From: G965276765 sp965276765
GTDB lineage: Bacteria > Actinomycetota > Acidimicrobiia > Acidimicrobiales > Palsa-688
Assembly: GCA_965276765.1 (NCBI GenBank)
Contig: OZ255627.1
Coordinates: 3,100,001 to 3,164,000 of the forward strand
Direction: 5' to 3'
Length of the DNA stretch: 64,000 bases
Below the pieces are notes generated by a model. That model did no database searches. It saw only the letters and a program-made list of their open reading frames with translations, and was not told the origin of the DNA. Made by a program: the position numbers and the translations under genes. Shown here piece after piece: positions 43,295-52,930 of the stretch (within the stretch, counting starts at the first letter, position 1; every line of letters starts with the position of its first letter).

Positions 43295-45343
43295 TCAGGC
43301 TGTAGCGGTGGCCTGGTCGGCGCGCGGCTCGGGTCGCTCCTGGAGCACGATCAGCTCGTCGGGCGGGATGTGGCAGCGATAGGTGTTGCCGCTCTCATGC
43401 GTCTGCCACGGCGGCGCCTCATTGGCACACTTGTCGCCGAGGGACCGGTGGCAGCGCGAGTTGAACCGGCATCCCGACGGCAGGTCCGTCAGGCTCGCCG
43501 GGGCCCCGGTCAGCTTGATCCGCTCTCTGGGATGGTCGATGTCGAGGCTCGGGACGGCCGAGAGGAGAGCCTCGGTGTAGGGGTGATGGGGCGGCTCGAA
43601 GACGGCCTGGGCCGGTCCGATGTCGACGATCTCGCCGAGGTACATCACCCCTATCCTGTCCGCCAGATACTGCACCACGGCCAGGTCGTGGGAGATGAAC
43701 AGGTACGACACCCCCCGGCTCGTCTGCAGGTCGACGAGCAGGTTGAGGATGGCGGCCTGGACCGAAACGTCGAGAGCAGAGACGGGCTCGTCGCAGAGCA
43801 CGACGGCCGGCTGGCCGGCGAAGGCCCTGGCGATGGCCACCCGCTGCTTGAGCCCGCCGGAGAGGGCGGCGGGGCGCACGTCGAGGTGGCGGTCCTGCAG
43901 CCGGACGGAGCTGACGAGGTCGCGGAGCTTGATCTTGCGTTCGGGGGCCCTGACGTGGTCACCCTGCAGCTTCTGGGCCCTGGTCAGGATGCGGCGCACG
44001 GCGTGGCGGGGGTTGAGCGCGGTGTCGGGGTTCTGGAAGACCATCTGCAGGAACTTGGAGTGGGCCCTGCGGCCGTGCTTGGCCGTGATGATCAGCTTGC
44101 CGTCGGTCGGCACGAGCAGCCCGGCGATGCAGCGGGCCAGGGTGGTCTTGCCGCTTCCCGACTCGCCGACGAGCCCGAAGATCTCGCCCTCCTTGATGTC
44201 GAGGGTCACCCCATCGACAGCGGTCACCTCGGCACCGGAGGACCGGTAGCGCTTGATGAGGTGGTCGAGGGTGACCACCGAGTGCTCGCCGGTCACCGTC
44301 TCGGAGACGGGCGCCGAGGCCGCGCTCGGCTCGATGTCGGGCACTTCGGCGGAACGGAGGCACGCGCTCCTGTGGCCGGGATCCCCGATGGGCTCGAGAG
44401 GGGGTGGCGCCTCCTCGCAGGCCGGCTGCACGATGGGGCAGCGGGGGGCGAACGGGCACCCGGGCGGGGCCTCGCCCAGCTGGGGAAGGAACCCGGGGAT
44501 GGGGTCGAGGCGAAGCGAGTCCTTGCGCATCCCCCGCCTGGGCACGCACCGCAGCAGGGCGGCCGTGTAGGGGTGACGGGGATCGGCGAAGACCTGGCGG
44601 GCCACGCCCTCCTCGACCAGACGGCCGGCGTAGAGGACGCCGACACGGTCGCAGAGGCGGGCGACGATCCCGAGGTTGTGGCTGATGAAAAGTACCGATG
44701 TCGAGAACTCCGTCCTGAGCTGCTCGAAGAGGTCGAGGACCTCGGCTTCGACCGTGGCATCGAGGCCGGTCGTCGGCTCATCGAGGACGAGCAGCTCGGG
44801 GTCGGCGGCGAGGGCCATGGCGATCATCACCCGCTGCTGCTGACCCCCGGAGAGCTCGTGGGGATAGCGGTCGAGGATCTGCCGCGGGTCCGGGAAGCGC
44901 ACCTTTTCAAACATGGCGGCGGCCGCGTCGAGGGAATCCGACTTCCCCATGCCCCGGTGGATCCGGTACACCTCGCCGACCTGGGCGCCGACCGGCGTCG
45001 AGGGGTTGAGGGCCGAGGCCGGGTCCTGGTACACCATGGCGATCCGGTTGCCCCGCCAGTGCCTGAGGGTGTCGTTCTTGGCCGCCATCACGTCCTCGCC
45101 GGCGAAGCGGATCGTGCCGCCGTCGATGCTGGCGTTGTTGGGCAGGTAGCGCATCAGGGCCATGGCGACGGTCGTCTTGCCGCAGCCCGACTCGCCGACG
45201 AGCCCGTAGGCCTCGCCGGGGGCGATGCGCAACGACAGGTCGGACACGACGGGCAGGGCCTTGCGTCGGCGGTGATAGCTGATCGACAGACGGTCGATGT
45301 CGACGGTGGCGACCTCGGCGGGAGCCTCAGGTGCGATGGTCAA
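43295..45343 (-). CDS. Fused double ATP-binding subunit of a peptide/opine-type ABC transporter
   Basis: A 682-residue protein made of two complete ABC domains (DppD-like, then DppF-like). Walker A GESGCGKTT and GESGSGKTT, signatures LSGGQQQRV and LSGGLKQRV, Walker B LLVLDEPTTGLD and VVLCDEPVSALD. Each domain ends with the cysteine-containing oligopeptide C-terminal extension (CPFAPRCP... and CRFNSRCH..., here Cys-rich as in family). Last gene of the operon SBP, permease, permease, ATPase; its start overlaps the permease stop. Confidence 0.93.
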   Translation of the reverse strand: MTIAPEAPAEVATVDIDRLSISYHRRRKALPVVSDLSLRIAPGEAYGLVGESGCGKTTVAMALMRYLPNNASIDGGTIRFAGEDVMAAKNDTLRHWRGNRIAMVYQDPASALNPSTPVGAQVGEVYRIHRGMGKSDSLDAAAAMFEKVRFPDPRQILDRYPHELSGGQQQRVMIAMALAADPELLVLDEPTTGLDATVEAEVLDLFEQLRTEFSTSVLFISHNLGIVARLCDRVGVLYAGRLVEEGVARQVFADPRHPYTAALLRCVPRRGMRKDSLRLDPIPGFLPQLGEAPPGCPFAPRCPIVQPACEEAPPPLEPIGDPGHRSACLRSAEVPDIEPSAASAPVSETVTGEHSVVTLDHLIKRYRSSGAEVTAVDGVTLDIKEGEIFGLVGESGSGKTTLARCIAGLLVPTDGKLIITAKHGRRAHSKFLQMVFQNPDTALNPRHAVRRILTRAQKLQGDHVRAPERKIKLRDLVSSVRLQDRHLDVRPAALSGGLKQRVAIARAFAGQPAVVLCDEPVSALDVSVQAAILNLLVDLQTSRGVSYLFISHDLAVVQYLADRIGVMYLGEIVDIGPAQAVFEPPHHPYTEALLSAVPSLDIDHPRERIKLTGAPASLTDLPSGCRFNSRCHRSLGDKCANEAPPWQTHESGNTYRCHIPPDELIVLQERPEPRADQATATA

Positions 45344-46242
45344 GAGTCCATGGCCTTTCGAAGTCCGTCAGAAACCAGCGAGACGGAGACCACGAGGGTA
45401 CCGAGGGCGATGGCCGGACCGAGCACCGTCCAGATCTGGATCGGGATGAAGGTCCGCTCGGTCGAGATGGTGAGACCCCAGTCGGGCGATGGCGGTTGGA
45501 TGCCGAGGGTCAGGAACGACAGGGTGGCGGCGAGGAAGATGGCGTAGCCGAGGCGGACGGTGGCCTCGACGATGATCGGGGCGGTGATGTTGGGCAGGAT
45601 CTCGGCGCCCATGATGTAGGCCCCCGATTCGCCCCTGAGCCTGGCTGCGGCCACGTACTCCTTCTCCCGTTCGGCCAGCACGGCGGAGCGGACGGTGCGG
45701 GCGACGACCGGCGTGAAGATGATCCCGATCAGCAAGGCGATGGACAACTCGGAGGTGCCGAGCAGCGACAGCACGAGGGCGGCGGCGATGATGGCCGGCA
45801 GGGCCAGGATGGCGTCGACGATGCGCATGAGGATGGTGTCGACGGCGCGGCGGTAGTAGCCCGTGACGAGCCCGACGATCACCCCACCGATGACTCCGAC
45901 GACGGTCCCGACCGGGGCCACGAAGAGCACGGACGAGGCGCCGGCGAGCACCCGGGCCAGCACGTCGCGGCCGCTGTTGTCGGTCCCGAGGAGGTGGGCG
46001 CTCGAGGGGTGGGCCAGCGCCGTGCCGACCTGGGCCAGGGGGCCGTAGGGGGTGATCACGTGCCAGAAGATGGCGTCGAAGATCCAGAACAGGAGCACGA
46101 CGAGGCCGACGATGAAGGAGGGGTAGTGGAGGGCCACGCCGAGCACCTGGCGGAGGTTGGCCCAACGCGAGGCGTTGGCCTGCACCGGTGCTCCACCGGT
46201 CGGCACGACGAGGGCGTCGGTCGCCGCCTCGGTCGTGCTCAC
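45340..46242 (-). CDS. ABC transporter permease, DppC/OppC type
   Basis: A 300-residue permease with about six helices. The family N-terminal part (HLLGTDNSGRDVLARVLAGA) and the EAA loop that contacts the ATPase (VRSAVLAEREKEYVAAARLRGESGAYIMGAEILPN) are clear. GTG start at 46242 overlaps the upstream permease stop; its own stop overlaps the ATPase start. Confidence 0.92.
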   Translation of the reverse strand: MSTTEAATDALVVPTGGAPVQANASRWANLRQVLGVALHYPSFIVGLVVLLFWIFDAIFWHVITPYGPLAQVGTALAHPSSAHLLGTDNSGRDVLARVLAGASSVLFVAPVGTVVGVIGGVIVGLVTGYYRRAVDTILMRIVDAILALPAIIAAALVLSLLGTSELSIALLIGIIFTPVVARTVRSAVLAEREKEYVAAARLRGESGAYIMGAEILPNITAPIIVEATVRLGYAIFLAATLSFLTLGIQPPSPDWGLTISTERTFIPIQIWTVLGPAIALGTLVVSVSLVSDGLRKAMDS

Positions 46243-47303
46243 GAGCCGGCCCCCACCCGGAGACGGGGGTTGAGCACGGCGTAGAGCAGGTCGGCCGCCA
46301 TGTTGGCGACGGTGTAGATGACGGCGATCAGCAGGACGGCGGCCTCGAGCATGGGCTGGTCGTGGTTTTGGGCCGACACGAAGATCAGGTTGCCGATCCC
46401 TGGGTAGCTGAACAGCGTCTCGGTCACCACAAGGCCGCCGATCAGGTAGCCGAGCTGCACGGCGATCACGGTGATCGTCGGGGTCAGCGAGTTGCGCAGG
46501 GCGTGGTGCCAGAGCACGGAGCGGTGGGTCAGACCCTTCAGATACGCGGTGCGGACATAGTTGGACTCGAGGGCGTCGACGGTGCCGGCCCTGGCCATGC
46601 GGGCGATGTAGCCGAACAGCACGAACAGCAGCGGCAGCGAAGGCAGGAACAGGTTGTGGAGGATGCTGCCGACGCTGAACGACGGCACCTGCGCCGTCTC
46701 GGGGAACCAGTTGAGCTTGACCCCGAAGATCACGATCAGGATGGTGCCGCTGACGAACTCGGGCAGGGCGAGCAGCGAGAGTCCGGTGACGCTGATCACC
46801 TTGTCTGGCCACTTGTTGCGCTTCCACGCCGCCAGCACGCCGAAGCCGATCGAGAGCGGGATGATCTCGATCAGGGCGAGTGCAGCCAGGTACAGCGAGT
46901 TGCGAAGGTGGCCGAGCACGTAGGGTCTGACCGGTACCTGCAGGGTGTAGGACGTGCCCCAGTGGCCCTGGACGAAGCCGCCGATGTAGGTGAGGTAGCG
47001 CTGGACGATGGGCTTGTCGAGACCGAGCTTGCGGTCGAGGATCGCTACCTGGCCGTTGCTCGCGTAGGGGCCGAGGATGGACCGGCCGACGTTGCCCGGC
47101 AGCACCTCGGCGACGGCGAAGACGATCACCGAGACGATGAACAGCGTGACGATGGCCAGCCCGACCCGCTGGAGGAGCAGGGCCACAAGGGGATGACGCC
47201 CGAGGTAGGCGCGCGGGCCTCCCGCCCGCACCGGTGCCGCTTCGGCCGATGCCGGCGGCTGGCCCGCCCCGCCGGCTGGTGCCGGCTCAAGTGTGGTTGT
47301 CAC
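46239..47303 (-). CDS. ABC transporter permease, DppB/OppB type
   Basis: A 354-residue permease with a disordered Pro/Ala-rich N-terminal 35 residues, about six helices and the EAA loop (VDALESNYVRTAYLKGLTHRSVLWHHALRNSLTPTITV). The LLQRVGLAIVTLFIVSVIVFAVAEVLPGN opening is typical of OppB/DppB. Overlaps the second permease gene by 4 nt; begins 12 nt after the binding-protein gene. Confidence 0.92.
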   Translation of the reverse strand: MTTTLEPAPAGGAGQPPASAEAAPVRAGGPRAYLGRHPLVALLLQRVGLAIVTLFIVSVIVFAVAEVLPGNVGRSILGPYASNGQVAILDRKLGLDKPIVQRYLTYIGGFVQGHWGTSYTLQVPVRPYVLGHLRNSLYLAALALIEIIPLSIGFGVLAAWKRNKWPDKVISVTGLSLLALPEFVSGTILIVIFGVKLNWFPETAQVPSFSVGSILHNLFLPSLPLLFVLFGYIARMARAGTVDALESNYVRTAYLKGLTHRSVLWHHALRNSLTPTITVIAVQLGYLIGGLVVTETLFSYPGIGNLIFVSAQNHDQPMLEAAVLLIAVIYTVANMAADLLYAVLNPRLRVGAGS

Positions 47304-47315
47304 TGGCTGCTTCGA

Positions 47316-49010
47316 TCAGCCGATCCAGGTAGACCTGGCGTCGACATACTCGGCCGGACCTGCGGGCAGCCCGTGGACGTTGTTGCCCGTCGCCCGCAGC
47401 TCGGTGATCCAGTAGGCGATCACGTCGGGGACCTCGGCGTTTTGGATCTTGGCCATCTGCGCCGCTGTCTTGGCCCTGCTCTGCTCGTCCTGGGTCGAGT
47501 TGAGCTGCTTGAAAAGCGACGTGTACTTGGCGTCTTTCCACTTGGCCGAGTTCCACACCCCGTCGGACTGGAAGGCGGTCAGGATGCTCTGCGATGGCGT
47601 GCCCCGCTCGGCCCAGTCGGTGATGCCGAAGGGCACCGAGAGCCACGGCTCGTTCTTGCCCGACCCGTAGTAGGCCGTCTGGGACTCCTGGTTGATGCTG
47701 ACGTTGATCCCGGCCTTGGCGCACTGCTGCTTGATGGCGGTGGCGAACTCGGGGATGTCGAGGTAGTTCTCGATGGTCAGCGTGGCCGAGAAGCCACGCG
47801 AGGCGCCCGCCATGGCCAGGTACTTCTTGGCCATGGTGTAGTCCTGCTTGCGCTGGGCCACCTCCTTGATGGCCTGGCTCGACACCGGGAAGATGGGGGC
47901 GAAGGGGTGGTCGTTGGCGGGCTGGCCGTAGCCGGTCAGCACCGTCGAGATGATCCCGGGTCGGTCCAGGCAGGAGGCGACGGCCAGGCGCTTGTTGACG
48001 TCGTTAAACGGCGCGATGTCGGTGCGCATCTGCAGGGTCCTGAACGCCGAGGAGTGGGCCGTCAGGAGGGTGACCTTGGGGGCGTGGCCGAGGGTCTGGG
48101 CCCCGCCGTAGGGCACCTGGGCGGTCACGTCGAGCTCGCCGCCCTGGGTGGCGAGCAGCAGCGACTGGTCGCTCTGGTAGAAGGTGAGCTTGATCCCGTC
48201 GAGATAGGGGAGCCCCTTGACCCAGTAGTCGGGGTTCTTGACGTAGGTCACCGACTGGTTGGGGATGTAGCTCGCCACCTTGAACGCCCCCGTGCCTTGC
48301 GGTGTCTTGAGGAACGTCCCGATGGTGTAGCCCTTGGGCAGGATCATGGCGTTGTAGTTGAACGCGCACATGAGATAGGGGAAGTCGATGAAGTCCTGGG
48401 TCAGGTGGAACTTGACCGTGTAGTCGTCGACCTTCTCGGTCTGCCCCGGCTTGAGGATGCCCATGGCCTGGCTGAGGAACGACGAGCCGTTCTTGGTGTC
48501 GGTCAGCAGGTCGAGGGTGTAGACCACGTCGTCGGCGGTAAAGGTCTTGCCGTTGTGGAACTTGACGCCCTGGCGCAGCTTGAAAGTCCACTCCTTGGGC
48601 GTGGTTGCCTTCCACGAGGTGGCCAGGCGGGGCTCGAGGGAGTAGTCGACGGCGGGCCAGCACAGGTACTCGCCGGCGAGCTGGGTGGCCTGGATGGCGC
48701 CCTCGTCGAACATCGTGACCGGATCCGGCGCCGCCGTCGGAACGGGGCTGCCGAAGCGGCCGGTGCCACCCTTCTTGATCGGTCCCGAGGGCGCCGTGGT
48801 CCCCGAAGCGCCCGGGCTGTTGGCGGGGCTCGGCGACGACGTCTTATTGTTGCCGCCGTTGCAGGCCGAGGCGATCACGCCGATCACCGGCAGCGAGAGG
48901 CCCATGATGCCGGCGCGCTTCAGCACGTCCCGCCGGGTCATCCGGCCGGACTTGGCCTCCTCGTAGAGGTGATACTCGTAGTCGTCGAGCGGAATGTGGT
49001 CGTCGTTCAT
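47316..49010 (-). CDS. Solute-binding protein, family 5 (peptide/nickel/opine type), Tat-type lipoprotein
   Basis: A 564-residue extracellular binding protein. After about 24 acidic residues (HIPLDDYEYHLYEEAKSGR) comes a twin-arginine stretch TRRDVLKRAG, a hydrophobic core and lipobox IASAC, so export is probably by Tat with a lipid anchor; the acidic pre-extension is common in such proteins of this phylum. The mature part has the SBP_bac_5 features PKEWTFKLRQGVKFHNGKTFTADDVVYTLD. An alternative start at Met24 would remove the extension. First gene of the operon; ligand unknown. Confidence 0.92.
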   Translation of the reverse strand: MNDDHIPLDDYEYHLYEEAKSGRMTRRDVLKRAGIMGLSLPVIGVIASACNGGNNKTSSPSPANSPGASGTTAPSGPIKKGGTGRFGSPVPTAAPDPVTMFDEGAIQATQLAGEYLCWPAVDYSLEPRLATSWKATTPKEWTFKLRQGVKFHNGKTFTADDVVYTLDLLTDTKNGSSFLSQAMGILKPGQTEKVDDYTVKFHLTQDFIDFPYLMCAFNYNAMILPKGYTIGTFLKTPQGTGAFKVASYIPNQSVTYVKNPDYWVKGLPYLDGIKLTFYQSDQSLLLATQGGELDVTAQVPYGGAQTLGHAPKVTLLTAHSSAFRTLQMRTDIAPFNDVNKRLAVASCLDRPGIISTVLTGYGQPANDHPFAPIFPVSSQAIKEVAQRKQDYTMAKKYLAMAGASRGFSATLTIENYLDIPEFATAIKQQCAKAGINVSINQESQTAYYGSGKNEPWLSVPFGITDWAERGTPSQSILTAFQSDGVWNSAKWKDAKYTSLFKQLNSTQDEQSRAKTAAQMAKIQNAEVPDVIAYWITELRATGNNVHGLPAGPAEYVDARSTWIG

Positions 49011-49226
49011 CGGGTTAGCGATCCTCTCGGGTCAAGGAACCTGCTGGTTCAACTCTGACGGGCGCACCAAGCCAAGGTGGCCGACTCGATCATTCGCGCC
49101 GACTGGGATGGGTGAGTGTTGCAGCCGCCGCTGTGGCGATCACCCGTCACCATGTCGGAAACGTTCCCCCTTCATTCCGACATCATGCCTGATGAGCGTG
49201 GTCTATGTAAGTGCAATCCTCGCAGG
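49011..49226. promoter_or_regulatory. Divergent control region of the ABC operon and the PLP-enzyme operon
   Basis: 216 bases between two divergent transcription units. A palindrome-free, mildly lower-GC stretch; I see no strong operator. The near-symmetric tcggaaacgttccccc...attccgacatcatg area around 49155-49190 holds two short opposite TTCCGA/TCGGAA motifs that could bind a regulator such as the PucR product. Confidence 0.3.
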
Positions 49227-50417
49227 GTGGTCGACGAAACTCCGATCGAGTCGGCGTTCTCGACCAGAGCCGTGCACGCAGGGCAGCGGTCCGGGGATCA
49301 CAACGGGGCCGTGACCGTCCCGCTCTACCTGACCTCCACCTTTCGCCGGGATGGTTCCAACGCCGCCGGATGGGACTATTCCCGCATCGCCAACCCGACC
49401 CGTTCGGCCCTCGAGGAGTGCGTGGCCAGCCTCGAAGGCGGGGTTGCGGCGGTAGCGACCGCATCGGGCATGGCGGCCACGGCGACGGCGATGCTCGCCC
49501 TCGGTGGGTGCGGCGCCCACGTCGTCATATCCGACGATCTCTACGGCGGCACCTGGGACCTGGTGGCGCACGTGCTCGCCGCCTGGGGTCTGCGTCACAC
49601 GGTGGTCGGCATGGACGATCCCGCCGCGCTGCGCGCCGCCATCGAGCCGGCTACGGCACTGGTGTGGGTCGAGACGCCATCCAACCCGCACCTGCGCGTC
49701 ACCGACATCGCCGCCGTGGCCGCCATCGCCCACGACGCCGGGGTTTCGCTGGCCGTCGACAGTACCTTCGCATCGCCCTACCTTCAGCAGCCGCTCGCCC
49801 TCGGTGCCGACATCGTGATGCATTCGACGACCAAGTACCTCGGAGGTCACGCCGACGTCATCGGCGGGGTGCTCGTGGCCGGATCCGATGCGATGGCGGC
49901 CAGGCTCGCCGCCGTGGCCGGCATGCTCGGCACGACCGCTTCCCCTGCCGACTCGTGGCTCGTGGCCCGCGGCGTCAAGACGCTCGCGGTGCGCATGCGT
50001 CAGATCTGCGCCAACGCCGCCGCCGTCGCCGGCTGGCTCGAGGGTCACCCCCGCGTCCGGCGCGTCCATTACCCAGGCCTGGCATCGCACCCCTCCCACG
50101 AGCTGGCCTGTCGGCAGATGCGGGACTTTGGCGGCGTGGTCTCCTTCGAGCTGGAGGGTGCGGCCGCCGAGGCCAGAGCCGTCTGCGAGCGCACCGGGGT
50201 CTTCACCCTCGCCGTCTCCCTCGGCGGGGTCGAGTCGCTCGTCGAGCATCCCTACTCGATGACCCACTGCACCCTCGGGGGTTCTGGCGCCGCCGTGCCC
50301 GAGACGCTCGTGCGCCTCGCCATCGGGCTGGAGGACCCCGACGAGCTGATCGCCGACCTCGACGCCGCCCTCGCGCCCCGGACCGCCGACGCCGCAGGAG
50401 TTACCGTTTCGCCGTGA
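49227..50417 (+). CDS. Cys/Met-metabolism PLP-dependent enzyme (cystathionine gamma-synthase/lyase-like)
   Basis: A PLP enzyme of about 396 residues. It has STRAVHAGQ at the start, YSRIANPTRSALEECVASLEGG, the substrate-loop strand WVETPSNPHLRVTDI, AVDSTFASPYLQQPLALGADIVMHSTTKYLGGHADVIGG with the PLP-binding lysine, and a C-terminal SLGGVESLVEHPYSMTH. Members include MetB, cystathionine lyase and methionine gamma-lyase; sequence does not decide between them. The GTG at 49227 precedes the conserved region; in-frame ATGs at 49185 and upstream are alternatives. Stop overlaps the PucR gene start. Confidence 0.87.
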   Translation: MVDETPIESAFSTRAVHAGQRSGDHNGAVTVPLYLTSTFRRDGSNAAGWDYSRIANPTRSALEECVASLEGGVAAVATASGMAATATAMLALGGCGAHVVISDDLYGGTWDLVAHVLAAWGLRHTVVGMDDPAALRAAIEPATALVWVETPSNPHLRVTDIAAVAAIAHDAGVSLAVDSTFASPYLQQPLALGADIVMHSTTKYLGGHADVIGGVLVAGSDAMAARLAAVAGMLGTTASPADSWLVARGVKTLAVRMRQICANAAAVAGWLEGHPRVRRVHYPGLASHPSHELACRQMRDFGGVVSFELEGAAAEARAVCERTGVFTLAVSLGGVESLVEHPYSMTHCTLGGSGAAVPETLVRLAIGLEDPDELIADLDAALAPRTADAAGVTVSP

Positions 50418-51595
50418 GCCTCGAGCGTGTCCAGGAGGTGGTCGAGGCCCTCGGGACCCGGCTCGGGCGCGGGGTCACCGTCGACGACCACACCATGCGG
50501 CTGGTGGCCTCGGGCCCGGACTTCAACGACAGCGACCCGGCGAGGGTCTGGGCGGTCCTCAACAAGCGGACCCGACCCGAGGACGTCGACTACGCCACCC
50601 TGCGCTCGCTCACCGGCCCGCACTGGGTCCCGGGTGATCCCGACGTTCAGCTCTACCCCCGCATGTGCATCCCTGTCCGCCACGACGGTGGCCTCTTCGG
50701 GTTTCTCTGGATCATCGACCGCGACTCCACCCTGAGCGAGGCCGACGTCGCCGACGGCACCATGGCCGCCGACGAGATCGGCCGCCTCCTCAGGGAGCGC
50801 CTGGCTCTCCAGGACCGCGACAGCGCCCTCGCCGACTATCTGTTGCGCCAGATGATCTCCTCCGACCCGGAGGCGAGAACCCACGCTGCGGCCGAGGCCC
50901 TCTCCCACGGCATGATCCGCGACGATTCCCACGTGGCCGTCCTCCTCGGTCGTCCCTCGGGGCCCGACGTCAGCGGCGGGTTTGCCGCGGTCGTCCGGGA
51001 GGCGTGCCGGCGCCAGCCGCCCTTCACCTACCTGATCGCCGCCAGCGAACGCAGCGCCGTAGTGCTGCTCGCCGAGCGCCGCCCGGTGGGCGAGGCCATC
51101 GGCGAACTGGCCCAGCGGATCGTCACCGCCGCCGCTCGGGTCGGTGAGCCGGACAAGTGGCGGGTCGCCGTCGGTGCGCCAACGCAGGGCCTCGGCGCAG
51201 TCGCACGCGCCTACCGCCAGGCGTCGATCGCCCTGCGCATGGCCGAACAACTTCCCGAGTTTGGTCCCCTGGTCTGCTGGGACGAGCTGGGACCGTGGGC
51301 CCTGCTCGGCCAGTGGCCGGAGTCGGTCCTCTACGACGACGTGCAGCCCGCCGGTCTCACCAACCTGCTCAGAGTCCAGGGCGCAGCCCAGCTGCTCAAT
51401 ACCCTCGAGGTGTTTCTCGACGAGGCCGGCGACAAGCAGGCCACCGCCCGTCGCCTCGGGGTGCACCGCACCACGCTCTACGCCCGACTCGATCGGATCG
51501 AGGCGGTGAGCGGAATGTCCATGTCGGACGGCCGCGACCGGCTCCTCTTGCACCTGGCCACCAAGCTGCATCGGCTGCGCCCCACGCCCGACTGA
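50414..51595 (+). CDS. PucR-family transcriptional regulator
   Basis: A 393-residue regulator: an N-terminal GAF-like sensing part (RVQEVVEALGTRLGRGVTVDDHTMRLVA ... MCIPVRHDGGLFGFLWIIDRD), a middle GGDEF-like degenerate domain and the C-terminal PucR-type helix-turn-helix (TLEVFLDEAGDKQATARRLGVHRTTLYARLDRIEAVSG). PucR regulators control catabolism of purines, amino acids and other nitrogen compounds. GTG overlaps the PLP-enzyme stop, so it is in the same mRNA, and may also control the demethylation genes that follow. Confidence 0.88.
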   Translation: MSLERVQEVVEALGTRLGRGVTVDDHTMRLVASGPDFNDSDPARVWAVLNKRTRPEDVDYATLRSLTGPHWVPGDPDVQLYPRMCIPVRHDGGLFGFLWIIDRDSTLSEADVADGTMAADEIGRLLRERLALQDRDSALADYLLRQMISSDPEARTHAAAEALSHGMIRDDSHVAVLLGRPSGPDVSGGFAAVVREACRRQPPFTYLIAASERSAVVLLAERRPVGEAIGELAQRIVTAAARVGEPDKWRVAVGAPTQGLGAVARAYRQASIALRMAEQLPEFGPLVCWDELGPWALLGQWPESVLYDDVQPAGLTNLLRVQGAAQLLNTLEVFLDEAGDKQATARRLGVHRTTLYARLDRIEAVSGMSMSDGRDRLLLHLATKLHRLRPTPD

Positions 51596-51714
51596 CCCTT
51601 TTGGGTGGGCGGGACGACGTCCTGTCGGGGTGGCCGTCGCCAGTAACCGACACGCTGACGGGTCCTTCGACGATCAAGGCGTGAGAGAATTGAACCGACG
51701 AAAGAGAGGTCGGT

Positions 51715-52926
51715 TTGGCTGAAAGCGCCGGTCGTTACAGGCACATCGTCATCGGCTCAGGCGGCATCGGCAGCGCCGCCGCCTTTTGGCTGAGCTCCCT
51801 AGCTTCTACCGGCGAGGTTCTCGTCATCGAGCAATATCACCTCGGCCACGACCGTGGCGCTTCTGAGGACCATTCGCGCATCATTCGCCACTCGTATCAC
51901 TCGACTGATTACACGTTGCTCACTCGGTTCTCATACGACACTTGGCACCAGATCGAAGACCTCACCGGCGTGCAGCTCGTCCACGTGACCGGTGGCCTCG
52001 ACCTGACCGTCGCCGAAGGCGGAGGGCAGACCAAACTCGACGATTACTCGGCCGCGCTGAACGCCGCCGGGCACCCCAACGAGATGCTGGACGCCCGCCA
52101 GGTCATGGCTCGCTGGCCGCAGTGGCACATCTCCGACGACGTGGTCGGGCTCTACCAGGCCGAGGGCGGGGTGCTCGACATTCGCAAGGCTAATGCCGCC
52201 CACGTGGCCCTGGCTCGGGCAGGTGGTGTCCACTTCGCCGAGCACACCACGGTCACCGGACTCGAATCGTCGGCCGATCATGTCGACGTGATCACCGACG
52301 CCGGCATCTTCACCGCCGACACGGTCACGATTTGCGCGGGATCATGGACCCCGCCGCTGACCGAGAGCCTCGGCGTCACCCTGCCGATCACCCTCACCCA
52401 GGAGCAGGTGACGTACTGGGCGACGACCAATCTGCGTGACTTCGCCCCCGATCGTTTTGGCATATGGATCTTCCACGGACCGGAGAAGACGTACTACGGG
52501 GTGCCCGTCTACGGCGAGGTAGCCGTGAAAGCGGGCCGGGACATGTCGGGCATAGTCGTCGATCAGGAGAGCCGTAGCTGGGAACCAAATACGGAACAGC
52601 GAGATGAGCTCACAGCGTTTATGGCCGAGCATCTGCCTGGCGCGCTCGGTCCGGAGCTCTATACCAAGACGTGCGTGTATGACATGCCGCCTGACCGCAG
52701 CTTCCTCGTTGATTTCGTGCCCGGCCACCCTCGTGTGTCGGTGTGCTGCGGTGCCGGTCACGCCGCCAAGTTCGCCAGCTTCCTGGGGAAAGTCCTCGCC
52801 GAGATGGCGGTGCTCGGTGGTACGGGCTACGCCATCGATGCGTTCCGGGTCGACCGGCCCGCCATTACCGATCCGGATTATCCGAGCGACTTTCGCTTCG
52901 TTCGCACGTCGCCGTCGGAGGTGTAG
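51715..52926 (+). CDS. FAD-dependent oxidase, monomeric sarcosine oxidase / N-methyltryptophan oxidase family
   Basis: A 403-residue flavoenzyme. Rossmann motif IVIGSGGIGSAAAFWL (about 11-26), family stretch SEDHSRIIRHSYHSTDYTLL, and TKTCVYDMPPDRSFLVDFVP, in which the cysteine matches the residue that binds FAD covalently in sarcosine oxidase. It probably oxidises an N-methyl amino acid with O2, releasing formaldehyde and H2O2. The start is the TTG at 51715 with a GAGAGG ribosome site; no better ATG fits. Followed 4 nt later by a Rieske oxygenase. Confidence 0.87.
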   Translation: MAESAGRYRHIVIGSGGIGSAAAFWLSSLASTGEVLVIEQYHLGHDRGASEDHSRIIRHSYHSTDYTLLTRFSYDTWHQIEDLTGVQLVHVTGGLDLTVAEGGGQTKLDDYSAALNAAGHPNEMLDARQVMARWPQWHISDDVVGLYQAEGGVLDIRKANAAHVALARAGGVHFAEHTTVTGLESSADHVDVITDAGIFTADTVTICAGSWTPPLTESLGVTLPITLTQEQVTYWATTNLRDFAPDRFGIWIFHGPEKTYYGVPVYGEVAVKAGRDMSGIVVDQESRSWEPNTEQRDELTAFMAEHLPGALGPELYTKTCVYDMPPDRSFLVDFVPGHPRVSVCCGAGHAAKFASFLGKVLAEMAVLGGTGYAIDAFRVDRPAITDPDYPSDFRFVRTSPSEV

Positions 52927-52930
52927 TCCG

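Noticed and set aside
46188..49058. 956-codon plus-strand frame opposite the ABC transporter genes
   Set aside because: It is antisense to three well-recognised genes, starts nowhere sensible and resembles only the complement of GC-rich coding DNA. The same applies to long frames at 42845-45547 (plus), 30550-33066 (minus) and 9539-11422 (minus).
49011..49226. SAM or other sulfur-related riboswitch before the PLP enzyme
   Set aside because: No conserved multi-stem structure or terminator-like switch could be recognised by eye in this short, unstructured region.
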